Assembly: GCF_947251545.1 (NCBI RefSeq)
Contig: NZ_OX366362.1
Location: 558,001 to 622,000, forward strand
Direction of reading: 5' to 3'
Origin: Wolbachia endosymbiont (group A) of Anomoia purmunda
GTDB taxonomy: Bacteria > Pseudomonadota > Alphaproteobacteria > Rickettsiales > Anaplasmataceae
DNA: 64,000 nucleotides
Shown here one piece after another: positions 44,924 through 55,919 of this stretch. The notes beneath the pieces were generated by a model, which worked only from the letters and a program-made list of their open reading frames with translations, was not told where the DNA came from and made no database searches. Position numbers and translations under genes: made by a program. The stretch's first letter is position 1, and every line of letters begins with the position of its first letter.

Positions 44924-45152
44924 AAAGGTTTTTTGTGGTACTGTAACTAAGGCTAAGTGTGATAAGACTGTAAAGGTTTCGGTATTACAAGTGTATAAGG
45001 ATGAGCTGTATAAAAAGGTTATAAAAAAATACAAGAAGTATACAGCACATGATGAGAATAATAGTTGTAAAGAAGGGGACAAGGTTTTAATACAAGAACA
45101 CAAGCCTATTTCTACTACTAAAAAATGGGTTGTTGTTAATAGCTCACATTGA
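44916..45152 (+). CDS. rpsQ: 30S ribosomal protein S17
   Basis: 78 residues, OB fold. FCGTVTKAKCDKTVKVSV at the N-terminus and the segment KKYKKYTAHDENNSCKEGDK with VLIQEHKPISTTKKW are typical. It overlaps rpmC. Confidence 0.96.
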   Translation: MSKKVFCGTVTKAKCDKTVKVSVLQVYKDELYKKVIKKYKKYTAHDENNSCKEGDKVLIQEHKPISTTKKWVVVNSSH

Positions 45153-45165
45153 ATAGGATATTTAC

Positions 45166-45525
45166 ATGATTCAAAAAAATACATTATTGGAAGTAGCTGA
45201 TAATTCTGGTGCGCGTGCAGTGCTTTGTATTGGTTTATTGGGTGGTAGAAAATCTGCATCTATAGGTGACACAGTTATTGTATCTACTAAATCTATTACT
45301 CCAAGAGGGAAACTTGAGAAGGGAAAAGTATATAGAGCAGTTGTGGTGAGGGTGAAAAGCCCTATTAGAAAATCTGATGGTTCTGTAATTCGTTTTTCTA
45401 GCAATGCTGTAGTTTTGATTAACGATCAAGGTGAACCACTTGGCACTCGGGTGTTTGGTCCGGTAAAAAAGTTGTCATCTGGTTCTTTTATGAAGATAAT
45501 GTCATTAGCTGTTGAGGTTTTATAA
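45166..45525 (+). CDS. rplN: 50S ribosomal protein L14
   Basis: 119 residues. [20 protein letters not shown] at the start, then [20 protein letters not shown] and [20 protein letters not shown]. Full length. Its last base is the first of rplX. Confidence 0.97.
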   Translation: MIQKNTLLEVADNSGARAVLCIGLLGGRKSASIGDTVIVSTKSITPRGKLEKGKVYRAVVVRVKSPIRKSDGSVIRFSSNAVVLINDQGEPLGTRVFGPVKKLSSGSFMKIMSLAVEVL

Positions 45526-45842
45526 TGAGTGCTAAAATAAAAAGTGGTGACGACGTTATAGTTTTAACTGGTAAAGATAAGGGAAAAATTGGTAAGGTAA
45601 TCAAAGTTATAGCACGTGATGCTAAAAAGAAAGTAATTGTTTCTGGAGTGAATGTGCATAAGAGACATACTAAACCAAAAGCTGGTAGTAGTGGTGGTAT
45701 ATTAAATAAAGAGTTAGCTATCGATATATCCAACGTTGCAACATTAGATCCTAAGTATAAAACTCCAACTAAAGTGGGGTTTAAGGTTATAGATGGTAGA
45801 AAAGTGCGTTTTGCAAAAGTTTCTGGAGAAGTGATAGATTAG
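45525..45842 (+). CDS. rplX: 50S ribosomal protein L24
   Basis: 105 residues with the KOW motif [20 protein letters not shown] near the N-terminus and [20 protein letters not shown]. It is one of the first proteins to bind 23S rRNA. It overlaps rplN by one base. Confidence 0.96.
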   Translation: MSAKIKSGDDVIVLTGKDKGKIGKVIKVIARDAKKKVIVSGVNVHKRHTKPKAGSSGGILNKELAIDISNVATLDPKYKTPTKVGFKVIDGRKVRFAKVSGEVID

Positions 45843-45848
45843 GTTGAT

Positions 45849-46382
45849 ATGTTTAAAGAATTATATAAAGATAGCGTAGTAAAGTCCTTAAAGGATAAGT
45901 TTAATTACGGCAATATAATGCAAGTGCCTAAACTTGTCAAGGTGTGTATCAATATGGGCGTTGGAGATGCTGCTACAGATAGTAAAGCAATAAATGAACC
46001 ACTTGATAGCCTATATTTGATTGCTGGGCAGAAGCCTTTATCAACTTTTGCAAAAAAATCTATTTCTGGCTTCAAGATCAGAAAAGGTGCTACAGTAGGT
46101 TGTAAAGTAACTTTGCGTAGAGATAAAATGTATGAGTTTTTAGAAAGATTGATATATATTGCTTTGCCAAGGGAAAAAGATTTTAGAGGATTTAGTGTGA
46201 AGCAATTTGACGGTAATGGTAATTTTTCCTTTGGTATAAAGGAACATATCTCGTTTTTAGAAATAGACTATGATAAAATAAGTAAAATTAGAGGTATGGA
46301 TATTAATATTATAACAAGTGCAGTTAGTGATAAGGAAGCAAAGGAATTATTACTGGCTCTTAAATTTCCTTTTTTTGATTAA
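45849..46382 (+). CDS. rplE: 50S ribosomal protein L5
   Basis: 177 residues, binds 5S r[23 protein letters not shown], the [20 protein letters not shown] segment, [19 protein letters not shown], and [19 protein letters not shown] are all present. Confidence 0.97.
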   Translation: MFKELYKDSVVKSLKDKFNYGNIMQVPKLVKVCINMGVGDAATDSKAINEPLDSLYLIAGQKPLSTFAKKSISGFKIRKGATVGCKVTLRRDKMYEFLERLIYIALPREKDFRGFSVKQFDGNGNFSFGIKEHISFLEIDYDKISKIRGMDINIITSAVSDKEAKELLLALKFPFFD

Positions 46383-46398
46383 TTGAGAGGAGGAATAT

Positions 46399-46707
46399 AT
46401 GGCAAAAAAATCTATGATAGAAAGAAATCTTCGCAGAATAAAGCTATGCGATCAATATAAAGAAAAAAGAGAAAAATTGAAATCTATAATAAATAATAAG
46501 AATTTGTCTATTGTAGAAAGGTTTACAGCTCAAAATAAATTAATTAAAAAATTGCCTAGAAATTCTTCTAAAACCAAAATTAGAAATAGGTGTGCTTTAA
46601 CTGGGAGACCAAGAGGAGTATATAGAAAATTTGGTTTATGTAGAATTGTTTTGCGTGATTTATGTTCTTTTGGGCAAATTCCAGGAGTTACAAAGTCTAG
46701 TTGGTAA
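46399..46707 (+). CDS. rpsN: 30S ribosomal protein S14
   Basis: 102 residues, the zinc-free long form. [20 protein letters not shown] opens it, and the C-terminus has [20 protein letters not shown] with [18 protein letters not shown]. Ligand cysteines of the short zinc form are not all present. A strong GAGGAGG ribosome site precedes the ATG. Confidence 0.97.
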   Translation: MAKKSMIERNLRRIKLCDQYKEKREKLKSIINNKNLSIVERFTAQNKLIKKLPRNSSKTKIRNRCALTGRPRGVYRKFGLCRIVLRDLCSFGQIPGVTKSSW

Positions 46708-46728
46708 ATATAATATAAGGAGTATATT

Positions 46729-47124
46729 GTGGCGTTATCTGATAGTATTGGTGATTTTTTAACAAGGATACGTAATGCTCAATTGGCAATGCATAGGGCG
46801 ACAAGGGTACTATTTTCTAAGATGAATTCTTCTATATTGGAGATTTTAAAAGAGGAAGGGTATATTCTTGATTATGAAAAGCAAGTGGTAGATAATTTAC
46901 CTTCTTTCATTGTAAAATTGAAGTATTATGAGAAGTCACCTGTAATTAGTGACATAGTTAGGGTGTCAAAGCCTGGTTGTCGTCGTTATTCTAAGTATAA
47001 GGACATTTCTAAAGCATATAATGGTCTTGGTATTTTTATTATATCGACACCCAAAGGAGTGATGACTGATTATAATGCACATAAGTTAAAGGTTGGTGGA
47101 GAAGTTTTGTGTCGTGTGTTTTAA
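46729..47124 (+). CDS. rpsH: 30S ribosomal protein S8
   Basis: 131 residues, GTG start at 46729 with AAGGAG upstream. [20 protein letters not shown] at the N-terminus, [20 protein letters not shown], and [20 protein letters not shown] with the [10 protein letters not shown] end are diagnostic. S8 also represses the spc operon in E. coli; the corresponding mRNA site was not assessed here. Confidence 0.97.
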
Positions 47125-47140
47125 ATAATAGGAGAAATTC

Positions 47141-47686
47141 ATGTCTCGTATAGGTGCTGCTCCTATCAATATTCCTGCTGGTGTTTCAGTTGAATATAAT
47201 AATGGTAGTATGTTAATAAAGAGTGCTAAGGCTGAAAAAGAAGTTAGCTTGATCAGGGATGTTGTGTGTCAGATTATTGATAATCAGCTATTGCTTTCTG
47301 TTGATCAAGATAAAGATAATTATGATAAAATAAAGCCTATGTGGGGCACTTATAGGAGTAATATTAATAATATCATTAACGGCATGGTTGATGCTTTTTC
47401 TGTTAATCTTGAGATTAACGGTGTGGGATATAAGGCAGAGTGTGATGGTAAGTATTTGACTTTGTATCTTGGTTATAGCCATAATGTTAAATATAAAGTG
47501 CCTAAAGATGTTGAGATTAAGTGCATAAAGCCAACTCACTTAGTAGTTAGTGGTATGGATAAGCAGAAGGTCTATATGGTGGCGTCTGATATATGCAAAA
47601 TTAGAAAATATGATCCTTATAAAGGTAAGGGTGTTGTAATAAAAGGCAAATTTATGCTGCGTAAGGTTGTAAGTAAAAAGAAGTAA
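47141..47686 (+). CDS. rplF: 50S ribosomal protein L6
   Basis: 181 residues. MSRIGAAPINIPAGVSVEYN opens, NGVGYKAECDGKYLTLYLGY with SHNVKYKVPKDVEIKC covers the second repeat, and ICKIRKYDPYKGKGVVIKGK is the C-terminal signature. Confidence 0.97.
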   Translation: MSRIGAAPINIPAGVSVEYNNGSMLIKSAKAEKEVSLIRDVVCQIIDNQLLLSVDQDKDNYDKIKPMWGTYRSNINNIINGMVDAFSVNLEINGVGYKAECDGKYLTLYLGYSHNVKYKVPKDVEIKCIKPTHLVVSGMDKQKVYMVASDICKIRKYDPYKGKGVVIKGKFMLRKVVSKKK

Positions 47687-47691
47687 TTAAA

Positions 47692-48063
47692 ATGAAAAGA
47701 TCGTATAATTTTTTAAGTAATTCTGAAAAAAGGAAGTTACGTAATAGAGCGAAGCTTGACAAGAGCGCTGAACGTTTACGTATATCCATATTTAAATCTA
47801 ATAGGCATTTTTATGTCCAGTTAATTAATGATGTAAAAGGAGTAACTCTTACTTCAGCTTCTACTTTGGATGCTAAAATTAAGGATGTATGTAAAGGGAA
47901 AGTCAACGCTGAAACTATAAAACAGGTTTCTTCTTTAATGGTTGAGCGTCTGTCTGGCATAAAATTAGAGCAGCAGCTTACGTTTGATCGTGGAGCGTAT
48001 AAATATACAGGATTAGTTTCTCAATTTGCTGAGGCTTTAAGAAGTTCTGGATTTGAATTTTAG
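47692..48063 (+). CDS. rplR: 50S ribosomal protein L18
   Basis: 123 residues, 5S rRNA-binding. ERLRISIFKSNRHFYVQLIN and FDRGAYKYTGLVSQFAEALR with SSGFEF at the end fit the family (normally GG-Y-HGRVKALADAAR-GL-F). Starts 5 bp after rplF. Confidence 0.95.
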   Translation: MKRSYNFLSNSEKRKLRNRAKLDKSAERLRISIFKSNRHFYVQLINDVKGVTLTSASTLDAKIKDVCKGKVNAETIKQVSSLMVERLSGIKLEQQLTFDRGAYKYTGLVSQFAEALRSSGFEF

Positions 48064-48069
48064 AAGGTT

Positions 48070-48588
48070 TTGAATATGGCTATAAAGAATTTACAAAATA
48101 ATAATGATTTATCAGAGCTTTTAGTTTCGGTACGAAGAGTGACAACGGTTACCAAAGGTGGTAGAAGATTTTCATTTTCAATTTTGGTTGTTGTTGGCGA
48201 CGGAAAGGGTAGGGTAGGGTGTGGAATAGGTAAGCACGCAGAAGTTGCTGAAGCAAGAGTCAAAGCTGTCAATGCTGCAAAGAAATCGATGATTAGAGTG
48301 TACTTGCGTGAAGGTAGAACTTTGCATCATGATATTAAAGCTAAATTTTGTTCTGGTGAGATAGTTTTAAGAACCGCAAGAGCCGGAACAGGTATTATTG
48401 CTGGTGGAGCGATTAGATCAGTTTTTGAGGTGTTAGGTATAAAGGATGTGGTAGCTAAATCCACTAGATCAAATAATCCTCATAACGTTATATGTGCGGT
48501 GTTTAAGGCTTTTGATAGTATGTTATCTCCTCGTCAGGTAGCAAGCAAAAGAGGCAAAAAGATTAGCGAGATAGTTGGAAACAGGTAA
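48070..48588 (+). CDS. rpsE: 30S ribosomal protein S5
   Basis: 172 residues. [20 protein letters not shown] with [20 protein letters not shown], and [20 protein letters not shown] with [20 protein letters not shown]. Directly followed by rplO; rpmD (L30), usually between them, is absent. Confidence 0.97.
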   Translation: MNMAIKNLQNNNDLSELLVSVRRVTTVTKGGRRFSFSILVVVGDGKGRVGCGIGKHAEVAEARVKAVNAAKKSMIRVYLREGRTLHHDIKAKFCSGEIVLRTARAGTGIIAGGAIRSVFEVLGIKDVVAKSTRSNNPHNVICAVFKAFDSMLSPRQVASKRGKKISEIVGNR

Positions 48589-48591
48589 AGT

Positions 48592-49062
48592 ATGAATAAT
48601 GCTGTAAAATTAAACTCTATATTTACTAAATTATCTAAGAAAAAGAAGCCTAAGTTGCTGGGTAGAGGTATCGGTTGTGGTAAAGGTAAAACATCCGGTA
48701 GAGGGCATAAAGGGCAGAAGGCTAGAAGTGGAGTTTCTATAAATGGTTTTGAGGGTGGACAACAGTCTATATATACTCGTTTGCCTAAAAGAGGTTTTAA
48801 GCCTATACGTAGGAACATATACTCTATAATTAATGTTGGCGATATACAGCGCTTAATGGAAGCTAAAAAAATAGTGAAAGACTCTGTTATAGATAAGGAG
48901 AGGCTGTATGAATTAGGTTTTATAAAGTCTATTAAGGATAAAATTAAACTTCTTAATAAAGGTAAATTGAGCGAAAAATTTGTGTTTCATGTTGATTTTG
49001 CGTCAGAAGCTGCAAAAAAATCTGTAGCTTCAGTTGGTGGTAGTGTGGAAATACTATCGTAA
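48592..49062 (+). CDS. rplO: 50S ribosomal protein L15
   Basis: 156 residues. The Gly-rich N-terminal tail LGRGIGCGKGKTSGRGHKGQ with KARSGVSINGFEGGQQSIYT is typical. The C-terminal globular domain ends ASVGGSVEILS. It lies 3 bp from both rpsE and secY. Confidence 0.96.
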   Translation: MNNAVKLNSIFTKLSKKKKPKLLGRGIGCGKGKTSGRGHKGQKARSGVSINGFEGGQQSIYTRLPKRGFKPIRRNIYSIINVGDIQRLMEAKKIVKDSVIDKERLYELGFIKSIKDKIKLLNKGKLSEKFVFHVDFASEAAKKSVASVGGSVEILS

Positions 49063-49065
49063 GTC

Positions 49066-50394
49066 ATGGGCAATAAATCAGCATTTAATAGCTTGGATCC
49101 TACGTTGTTATATAAAGGCGATTTATTAAAGCGTATATTTTTTACGCTAATAGCTTTAATTTGCTATCGCTTGGGTACTTATGTGCCTATTCCTGGAATT
49201 AATCTTGATGTAATTAATGATATATTTCCCAAAGAGGGCTCAGGCGTTTTTGGAGTATTTAATTTATTTTCTGGTGGTGCATTGGCTAGAATGACAATTC
49301 TAGCATTGAACGTTATGCCATATATAATGGCTTCTATCATTATTCAGTTACTTTCTTCTGCGATTAAAGGAATGAAGGAGGTTAAGAATGATGGAGAGTC
49401 AGGCCGTAGAAAGATGAATTCTTATATACGCTATCTGACCATAGTAATTTGTGTATTTCAATCAATTCCAATTTTGGTTGGATTGGAAGGGATGAATAGG
49501 GAAGGGGTATTGGTTGTAATCGAACCTGGTGTTATGTTTCGTACAATAGGTGTTTTCAGCCTTTTAGGTGGAACTATGCTTTTAATATGGCTTGGTGAAC
49601 GAATCAGCGCTAGTGGTATAGGCAATGGTATCTCATTAATCATTTTCACGGGCATAATATCAGAGTTACACAGCGCTTTGTCATCTTTGTTAACGTTAAA
49701 TAAAAACGGTAGCGTATCGTTATTTATTATCCTTTTTGTTTTGGTATTGTTTTTTTTGCTGCTACTCTTAGTCATTTTTGTAGAGTCTTCTTATAGAAAG
49801 GTTATTGTTCAACATCCTAAAAAGCAATTTAAAAGATTACATAATGACGATTTTACTTATATTCCATTGAAGATTAATTTATCTGGTGTAGTACCAACCA
49901 TTTTTGCTAATGCAATTTTGTTGACACCTATTTCAATTGCAAATTTCTATAAGGGGCACGCTTTTTCTGATTTTATTTTGAATTACTTTATGGCAAATAA
50001 AGTAGTATATATTGTAGCCTATTTGGTGCTGATAGTATTTTTTAATTTTTTCTATACCAATTTTATATTTAATCCAGAGGAAAACGCAGATTTTCTTAAA
50101 AAAAATGGTGGTTTTATACCTGGTAGAAGGCCTGGGAAACATACTTCTGATTACCTTCAAGATATAGTTTTTAAGTTGACATTCATTGGCTCTGCGTATT
50201 TGGTAGTCATATGTACTGTACCTGAAGTTATGAGATATTATTATGATATACCATTTATTTTTGGTGGGACGAGCTTACTGATTATAGTGAACGTTATTAC
50301 TGATACTATTATGCAAATACAATCTTATATTTTTTCAAATAGGTACGACAGCTGGATAAAGAAGTATGAATCTAAAACGAGGAAAGTAAGATGA
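49066..50394 (+). CDS. secY: Protein translocase subunit SecY
   Basis: Central channel of the Sec translocon, 442 residues with ten expected spans. [18 protein letters not shown] (residues 34-51), [20 protein letters not shown] (plug region), [17 protein letters not shown], and the cytoplasmic C-terminal [20 protein letters not shown] with [17 protein letters not shown]. It overlaps adk by 4 bp. Confidence 0.97.
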   Translation: MGNKSAFNSLDPTLLYKGDLLKRIFFTLIALICYRLGTYVPIPGINLDVINDIFPKEGSGVFGVFNLFSGGALARMTILALNVMPYIMASIIIQLLSSAIKGMKEVKNDGESGRRKMNSYIRYLTIVICVFQSIPILVGLEGMNREGVLVVIEPGVMFRTIGVFSLLGGTMLLIWLGERISASGIGNGISLIIFTGIISELHSALSSLLTLNKNGSVSLFIILFVLVLFFLLLLLVIFVESSYRKVIVQHPKKQFKRLHNDDFTYIPLKINLSGVVPTIFANAILLTPISIANFYKGHAFSDFILNYFMANKVVYIVAYLVLIVFFNFFYTNFIFNPEENADFLKKNGGFIPGRRPGKHTSDYLQDIVFKLTFIGSAYLVVICTVPEVMRYYYDIPFIFGGTSLLIIVNVITDTIMQIQSYIFSNRYDSWIKKYESKTRKVR

Positions 50395-51032
50395 TCATTA
50401 CGATTTTTGGTCCTCCAGGTTCTGGTAAAGGTACTCAGTCAAGCTTGTTAATAGCAAAATATAATTTAAAATTAATTTCAGTAGGGGATTTATTAAGGAA
50501 TATTATATCTAGCAGTAGTGAGTTAGGTGAAAAAATAAAGGGTACCGTGGAATCTGGTAATTTAATTCAAGATGAAATCATATGTGGATTATTACGTGAC
50601 CAGCTTGCATTAGTGGATGATAATTGCTTATTAGATGGTTTTCCGAGAAATTTAAACCAGGGTCATTTTTTAACTCAAGTTTTGCAAGAAAAATATAATA
50701 GGGATGTTGATATTGTAATTGAGCTGCAGCTTGACGATAATATTGCAATCGATAGATTAAAAAATCGTCTCGCGTGTTTGGACTGTAAAAGCATATATAG
50801 TGTATCTTCTTTTAAGAGTACTACTTGTGCTAAATGTAAAAGTACGAGGTTAGAGAAAAGAATTGATGATGCTGATATGTCTGCAATTAATAAGAGAATA
50901 AGTGAATATCACCTTCAAATGAAAGGTTTACGCGAGTATTATAAAGGCAAATTATTAACAATTGACGCTAATTTGAGTGTTGATGAGGTAACGCAAGAGA
51001 TTGAAAGTAAAATTTCTTGTAATTTGGTTTGA
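50391..51032 (+). CDS. adk: Adenylate kinase
   Basis: Interconverts AMP, ADP and ATP. 213 residues, long form. P-loop [13 protein letters not shown] (residues 5-17), [15 protein letters not shown], and the LID with four cysteines (CLDCKSIYS...[10 protein letters not shown]), so a zinc-bound LID is likely. Linked to secY as in many bacteria. Confidence 0.97.
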   Translation: MIITIFGPPGSGKGTQSSLLIAKYNLKLISVGDLLRNIISSSSELGEKIKGTVESGNLIQDEIICGLLRDQLALVDDNCLLDGFPRNLNQGHFLTQVLQEKYNRDVDIVIELQLDDNIAIDRLKNRLACLDCKSIYSVSSFKSTTCAKCKSTRLEKRIDDADMSAINKRISEYHLQMKGLREYYKGKLLTIDANLSVDEVTQEIESKISCNLV

Positions 51033-51091
51033 CTCTGAGTTGTTTTATGGTATAAATTAAGAGTTGTTATTAATAAAGTATCGAGGTACCA

Positions 51092-51460
51092 GTGGCACGT
51101 ATTGCAGGCATAAATATTCCAGTGAGGAAATGTGTTCCTTTTGCATTAACTTATATATATGGTATAGGTATTGCTACTGCGAATGTAATTTGTCACGCTT
51201 GCGAAGTTGATAAGCGCAAACGTGTTTCAGAATTACGAGATGAAGATATAGAAAAGATCAGCAGTTTCATTAGACAAAATTATGTTATAGAAGGTGAGCT
51301 CAGAAAAGAAGTGGCTATGAACATAAAATCTTTAGTGGAAATGGGATGCTATAGAGGAGTGAGACATAGAAAAGGTTTACCTGTGAGAGGGCAAAGGACT
51401 CATACTAATGCTAAGACTCGTAAAGGTAGATCTCGGTTGCCTATTGCTGGGAAAAAATAA
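51092..51460 (+). CDS. rpsM: 30S ribosomal protein S13
   Basis: 122 residues, GTG start at 51092. [20 protein letters not shown] and [17 protein letters not shown], then [20 protein letters not shown] with TNAKTRKGR. rpmJ (L36), often just before S13, is not found in the 59 bp after adk. Confidence 0.97.
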   Translation: MARIAGINIPVRKCVPFALTYIYGIGIATANVICHACEVDKRKRVSELRDEDIEKISSFIRQNYVIEGELRKEVAMNIKSLVEMGCYRGVRHRKGLPVRGQRTHTNAKTRKGRSRLPIAGKK

Positions 51461-51484
51461 AATTTATTATTATTGTGAATTTTA

Positions 51485-51871
51485 ATGAAAAAAGTCAAAA
51501 CGGTTGGTAAGAGTAAGAAGGAGTTTATTACTGGTGTTGTCCATATTCGTGCAACTTTTAATAATACTTTTGTAAATGTAACTGATGTTCATGGTAATAC
51601 GCTATGTCAAACTTCTGTGGGTGCATGTGGTTTTTCAGGTTCGAGAAAATCCACACCTTATGCTGCAGGTAAGGCTGCGGAGGCTACTGCGAAGAATGCA
51701 ATAGAGAGATTTGGTATGAAGGTTGTCTCTGTAATAATTCGCGGTCCTGGCTTTGGTACCGAAGCTGCGGTTAAAGCACTTCAGAGCTGTGCGTTGACTG
51801 TGACTTCAATTGCAGATAAAACCGCAATTCCTCATAATGGGTGCAGGTTAAGAAAAAAAAGAAGAGTATAG
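51485..51871 (+). CDS. rpsK: 30S ribosomal protein S11
   Basis: 128 residues. [60 protein letters not shown] and [18 protein letters not shown] end. Full length. Confidence 0.97.
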   Translation: MKKVKTVGKSKKEFITGVVHIRATFNNTFVNVTDVHGNTLCQTSVGACGFSGSRKSTPYAAGKAAEATAKNAIERFGMKVVSVIIRGPGFGTEAAVKALQSCALTVTSIADKTAIPHNGCRLRKKRRV

Positions 51872-51892
51872 GATATTTGAAAAGGTTGTTTT

Positions 51893-52960
51893 ATGTATTA
51901 TAATAATGATGTTTCTCTCTGTAGCAATTTAGATAAATTGATTAAACCTAGTTCAGTTAAGGTAATATCAGATGATTCAAGTGAAAAAAGTGATATAGTG
52001 CTAGAACCGTTGGAAAGTGGTTTTGCTTTAACATTAGGTAATGCATTAAGACGTGTAATGTTATCTTCTCTTAAAGGTAGTGCTGTTTATGGAATAAAAA
52101 TTGAAGGTGTAACTCATGAGTTCACTTCAATTCAAGGGGTGAGAGAAGACGTAACTGATATAGTGTTAAATATGGGCATGTTGAGGTGTAAATTAAATGG
52201 TGCTTCTAATAAATGCTTAAATTTAAACGCTAAAGGGCCTTGCCAGGTATTAGCTGGGATGATAGAAACTGATGATCAATGCTCTATTGTTAATAAGGAT
52301 TTATTAATATGTACGCTGGGGCAAAATGTAGAGCTTAACATGACCATATATGTGGCTAGCGGAAAAGGTTATCTTCCTGTAATTAAGTATAAAGAAAATG
52401 AACTTTTGAAGCTTATGAGTGAACAGGATTTAATTGGTTTTATTCCAGTTAATGCTTTGTATAGCCCTGTCAACAGGGTTTCGTACAGGGTAGAGAACAG
52501 TCGTGTTGGCCAAGTGACTGATAAGGATAAGCTGATATTGTCAATTGAAACTGATGGTACAATTTCTCCGAGTCAAGCTGTTGACTCTGCTGCAAGAATA
52601 TTGCAGGAGCAACTTCAGCCATTTATTAGTTCTGATGTAAGTTATAAAAAATCGCAGGTTTCTTCGTCTAGTGGTGCTAAAGATTTGGGTTATGACCCTG
52701 TCTTATTGCGTAAGGTAGATGAAATGGAATTATCTGTCAGGTCTCATAACTGTCTGAAAAACGAAAACATCACTTATATAGGTGATCTTGTGCAAAAGAC
52801 AGAAGGTGAAATGTTAAGAACTGCTAATTTTGGCAGAAAGTCTTTGAATGAGATTAAGGCAGTTTTGACTAATTTTGGCTTGTCTTTGGGTATGAATGTG
52901 CTAAACTGGCCGCCTAAGGATATAGATGAGTTGGCTAAACAACATACTGATGAAGATTAG
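51893..52960 (+). CDS. rpoA: DNA-directed RNA polymerase subunit alpha
   Basis: 355 residues, a little longer than E. coli (329). The N-terminal dimerisation domain has [20 protein letters not shown] and [20 protein letters not shown]. The C-terminal DNA-binding domain has [20 protein letters not shown] sequence ([20 protein letters not shown]) and [20 protein letters not shown]. It lies between rpsK and rplQ as usual. Confidence 0.98.
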   Translation: MYYNNDVSLCSNLDKLIKPSSVKVISDDSSEKSDIVLEPLESGFALTLGNALRRVMLSSLKGSAVYGIKIEGVTHEFTSIQGVREDVTDIVLNMGMLRCKLNGASNKCLNLNAKGPCQVLAGMIETDDQCSIVNKDLLICTLGQNVELNMTIYVASGKGYLPVIKYKENELLKLMSEQDLIGFIPVNALYSPVNRVSYRVENSRVGQVTDKDKLILSIETDGTISPSQAVDSAARILQEQLQPFISSDVSYKKSQVSSSSGAKDLGYDPVLLRKVDEMELSVRSHNCLKNENITYIGDLVQKTEGEMLRTANFGRKSLNEIKAVLTNFGLSLGMNVLNWPPKDIDELAKQHTDED

Positions 52961-52967
52961 GTGATAT

Positions 52968-53396
52968 ATGAAACATGGAATAAAAAAACGTAAACTATCT
53001 CGTTGCACTGAACATAGGTTATCGACGTTAAAGAATCTATCTATCTCATTAATTAACCATGAGCAGATTGTAACTACTTTACCAAAAGCTAAGGAACTTC
53101 GTCCATATGTCGAAAAGTTTATTACAATTGCTAAGAATAAGAATACTTTACATGGTAGAAGACTTTTGCTTTCACGCCTTCATAATAGTAAGCTAGGAGT
53201 TGATAAGTTATTAAACGTCTTAGCCAGCCGTTATCAAGATCGTAAAGGTGGGTATTCTAGAATAATAAAATTTAGCACTCGAAAGGGTGATTGCGCTTCA
53301 ATGGCAGTGATAGAACTGATTGATAGGGATATTGCAGCAAGAGGTAAGGTTTATAGTAAAAATAAAGAAGGAGGCAAAGTAGTTACACAAAGTTAA
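52968..53396 (+). CDS. rplQ: 50S ribosomal protein L17
   Basis: 142 residues. MKHGIKKRKLSRCTEHRLST at the start, EQIVTTLPKAKELRPYVEKF and SRYQDRKGGYSRIIKFSTRK with GDCASMAVIELID. It ends the alpha-operon part of the cluster. Confidence 0.97.
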   Translation: MKHGIKKRKLSRCTEHRLSTLKNLSISLINHEQIVTTLPKAKELRPYVEKFITIAKNKNTLHGRRLLLSRLHNSKLGVDKLLNVLASRYQDRKGGYSRIIKFSTRKGDCASMAVIELIDRDIAARGKVYSKNKEGGKVVTQS

Positions 53397-53419
53397 TTGT
53401 TATCATAATTGTTCTTCTT

Positions 53420-53770
53420 GTGGTAAGTAGGTTATGCTACTTTGTAGGTTACTTTGGCGAGTTATTAGTTTTAGTATATTTAAAGCTGAAATGGTATAAT
53501 GTTATAAAATGCCGTTACCGTTGTAAGTTCGGTGAAATTGACTTAATTGTATCTAAAAAAAAGGAGCTGATTTTTATAGAAGTTAAAACAAGTTTACTTG
53601 GAAAAGAAATACCGATATCTCGTCTTCAATGTCAGTCTATTATAAATTCTTCTAAGTATTTCTTAAGTAAAAACCTTAGTTTTTTAGATTATTCAGTCAG
53701 ATATGATTTATATTTTCTTTCCTTAAAGAGAAGACCTGTTTATATAAAAAATGCTTGGATTGAAGAATGA
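53420..53770 (+). CDS. UPF0102/YraN-family nuclease-like protein
   Basis: 116 residues with the YraN core: an N-terminal GYFGELLVLVYLK helix and KCRYRCKFGEIDLIVSKKKE with LIFIEVKTSLLG (Glu, Asp, Glu-x-Lys of the PD-(D/E)XK fold). The usual N-terminal Gly-Glu and the AxxYL helix are recognisable but diverged. The start used is a GTG at 53420. Function is unknown; a role in DNA processing has been proposed for the family. It lies 23 bp after rplQ. Confidence 0.85.
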   Translation: MVSRLCYFVGYFGELLVLVYLKLKWYNVIKCRYRCKFGEIDLIVSKKKELIFIEVKTSLLGKEIPISRLQCQSIINSSKYFLSKNLSFLDYSVRYDLYFLSLKRRPVYIKNAWIEE

Positions 53771-53811
53771 AAGATTTGTAGCTGAATTAATTTAGATTTA
53801 CTGGATTTAAT

Positions 53812-54372
53812 ATGAAAAAGACCCAATACAATAATTTAGTTTCATCTTATGCTAGAGTGCTGTTTCATGTCTCAGGAAGCAGGTTAGGTATTATAAGGAA
53901 AGAAGTAGAATTTTTGTTGGCTTTTTTTAAGGATCAACGTGATGTTTTTGTGTACCTATCTCATCCTATGATTTCTTTTGCACACAAAAAAGAAGTGATG
54001 CTTTCTATAAATGAGCACTTGAGTGAGAATTTAGTAAAATTTATTATGGTTATATTTGCAAATAAACGCTCTAGTTTATTGATCCTTATATTAGAAAAAT
54101 TCTTAAGTCTTGCAAGAGAAAATGAAAATGAATTCGAAATTACTATAAAGTCAGCAGAAACTTTAAAGGAATCTGATATAAAAATAATTACTGAATCTTT
54201 GAGCTTTCTTGGTAAAATAATAAAAGTAAGCAATGTGGTTGACCCTTCTATACTAGGTGGCTTCGTAGTTAGGTATGGTTTTAATTTGATCGATGCTTCG
54301 CTAAAAAGTTACTTGGATAGGTTAGTTGACTTAAGTAAAATGGAAATATTAAAAGTAAGGAATTTTGTATGA
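53812..54372 (+). CDS. atpH: ATP synthase delta subunit
   Basis: 186 residues, part of the peripheral stalk of F1Fo. [10 protein letters not shown] at residues 14-23 is the typical opening; the C-terminal part [20 protein letters not shown] with [12 protein letters not shown] is diagnostic. It overlaps atpA by 4 bp. atpG, atpD and the Fo genes are not in the window, showing the split ATP synthase arrangement of the Rickettsiales. Confidence 0.94.
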   Translation: MKKTQYNNLVSSYARVLFHVSGSRLGIIRKEVEFLLAFFKDQRDVFVYLSHPMISFAHKKEVMLSINEHLSENLVKFIMVIFANKRSSLLILILEKFLSLARENENEFEITIKSAETLKESDIKIITESLSFLGKIIKVSNVVDPSILGGFVVRYGFNLIDASLKSYLDRLVDLSKMEILKVRNFV

Positions 54373-55910
54373 AGAACAGTATGAATGTTTCTGAGATAGC
54401 AAGTATAATAAGAGAAAAGGTTGAGACGTTTGATAATCCTATAAAGCGGGAAAATATAGGTGAAGTAATTTCAGTAACAGATGGTATCGCATTGGTTTAT
54501 GGGCTGGAAAAAGCAAAATTCGGTGAAAAGGTATTTTTTGCAAGTGGTGTAGAAGGAATAGTTCTTGATTTAGATCATGATACGGCTGGAATAGTTGTGC
54601 TTGGTAATGACCGTGACGTGAAAGAAGGGGACGTTGTAAAATGTAGTGGTGATGTTGTGCAGGTGCCTGTAGGGCATGAATTGTTAGGGAGAGTTGTAAA
54701 TGCGTTGGGCCATCCTATGGACGACGGTGGGGAAATTAGAGCCAAAAACAGAATGGATATAGAATCTAAAGCGCCAGGCATTATTGATCGTAAGTCTGTG
54801 CATGAGCCACTACAAACAGGAATTAAAATTATAGATTTGCTAATTCCAATAGGTAGAGGGCAGCGTGAATTAATTATTGGTGATAGACAAATTGGTAAAA
54901 CTACTATTGCGCTTGATACTATTATCAATCAGAAGAAGATTAACGATGAGGTAAACGAAAATCAAAAAGTTTACTGTGTTTATGTTGCTATTGGACAAAA
55001 AATTTCAACAGTAGCAAAAGTGGTAAATAAGCTGAAAGAAAGCGGAGCATTAGAGTATACAACTGTAGTTGTGGCTAGTGCATCTGACTGCGCGCCTATG
55101 CAATTTTTAGCACCTTATGCTGGTTGCACTATTGGGGAATTTTTCCGTGACAATGGAATGCATTGTTTGATTATATATGATGATTTATCTAAGCATGCTG
55201 TGGCATATAGGGAGATGTCTTTATTGCTCAGACGTCCTCCTGGTCGTGAAGCTTACCCTGGAGATATATTCTATGTACATTCTCGCTTGCTTGAAAGAGC
55301 TGCTAAAATGTCTGATAAAAAAGGGCAGGGTTCTTTAACTGCTTTGCCAATTGTCGAAACTCAAGCTGGTGATGTATCTGCATATGTGCCAACAAATGTT
55401 ATTTCAATCACCGATGGGCAGATCTTTCTTGAGTCTGAATTATTTTATAAAGGGTTTCGACCTGCAGTAAATATAGGTTTGTCAGTTTCACGGGTTGGTT
55501 CTGCTGCACAACTAAAGTCTGTGAAGAAAGTTGCTGGTTCTATAAAGCTAAGCTTAGCTCAGTATAGAGAATTAGAAGATTTTGCAAAATTTGGTTCTGA
55601 TCTTGATGCTAGTGTTCAATTATCCTTGAATAAGGGTAAATATCTTGTCGAGTTATTAAAGCAAAAACAACATTTACCTATGTCAATAGAAGAGCAAGTA
55701 GTGCTGATGTATATTTTTTCTAACCTATATAATCAGTTAAGTAAAATACAAATAAGTTACATTAATAAATTTGAACATGATCTTATTAATTATTTTCATA
55801 CTGTACACCCTGGGGTTTTAAAAAAGTTGTCAAATGACATGAGTGATGATATAAAAGGTGATGTTTTTAACATTGTGAGTAATTTCGTTACTCAATTTAA
55901 TTGCGTTTAG
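54369..55910 (+). CDS. atpA: ATP synthase alpha subunit
   Basis: 513 residues, full length. [20 protein letters not shown] in the N-domain, Walker [20 protein letters not shown] near residue 170, [40 protein letters not shown], and the arginine-finger region VGLSVSRVG as [16 protein letters not shown]. greA follows directly. Confidence 0.98.
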   Translation: MKNSMNVSEIASIIREKVETFDNPIKRENIGEVISVTDGIALVYGLEKAKFGEKVFFASGVEGIVLDLDHDTAGIVVLGNDRDVKEGDVVKCSGDVVQVPVGHELLGRVVNALGHPMDDGGEIRAKNRMDIESKAPGIIDRKSVHEPLQTGIKIIDLLIPIGRGQRELIIGDRQIGKTTIALDTIINQKKINDEVNENQKVYCVYVAIGQKISTVAKVVNKLKESGALEYTTVVVASASDCAPMQFLAPYAGCTIGEFFRDNGMHCLIIYDDLSKHAVAYREMSLLLRRPPGREAYPGDIFYVHSRLLERAAKMSDKKGQGSLTALPIVETQAGDVSAYVPTNVISITDGQIFLESELFYKGFRPAVNIGLSVSRVGSAAQLKSVKKVAGSIKLSLAQYRELEDFAKFGSDLDASVQLSLNKGKYLVELLKQKQHLPMSIEEQVVLMYIFSNLYNQLSKIQISYINKFEHDLINYFHTVHPGVLKKLSNDMSDDIKGDVFNIVSNFVTQFNCV

Positions 55911-55919
55911 GTGGTGATT

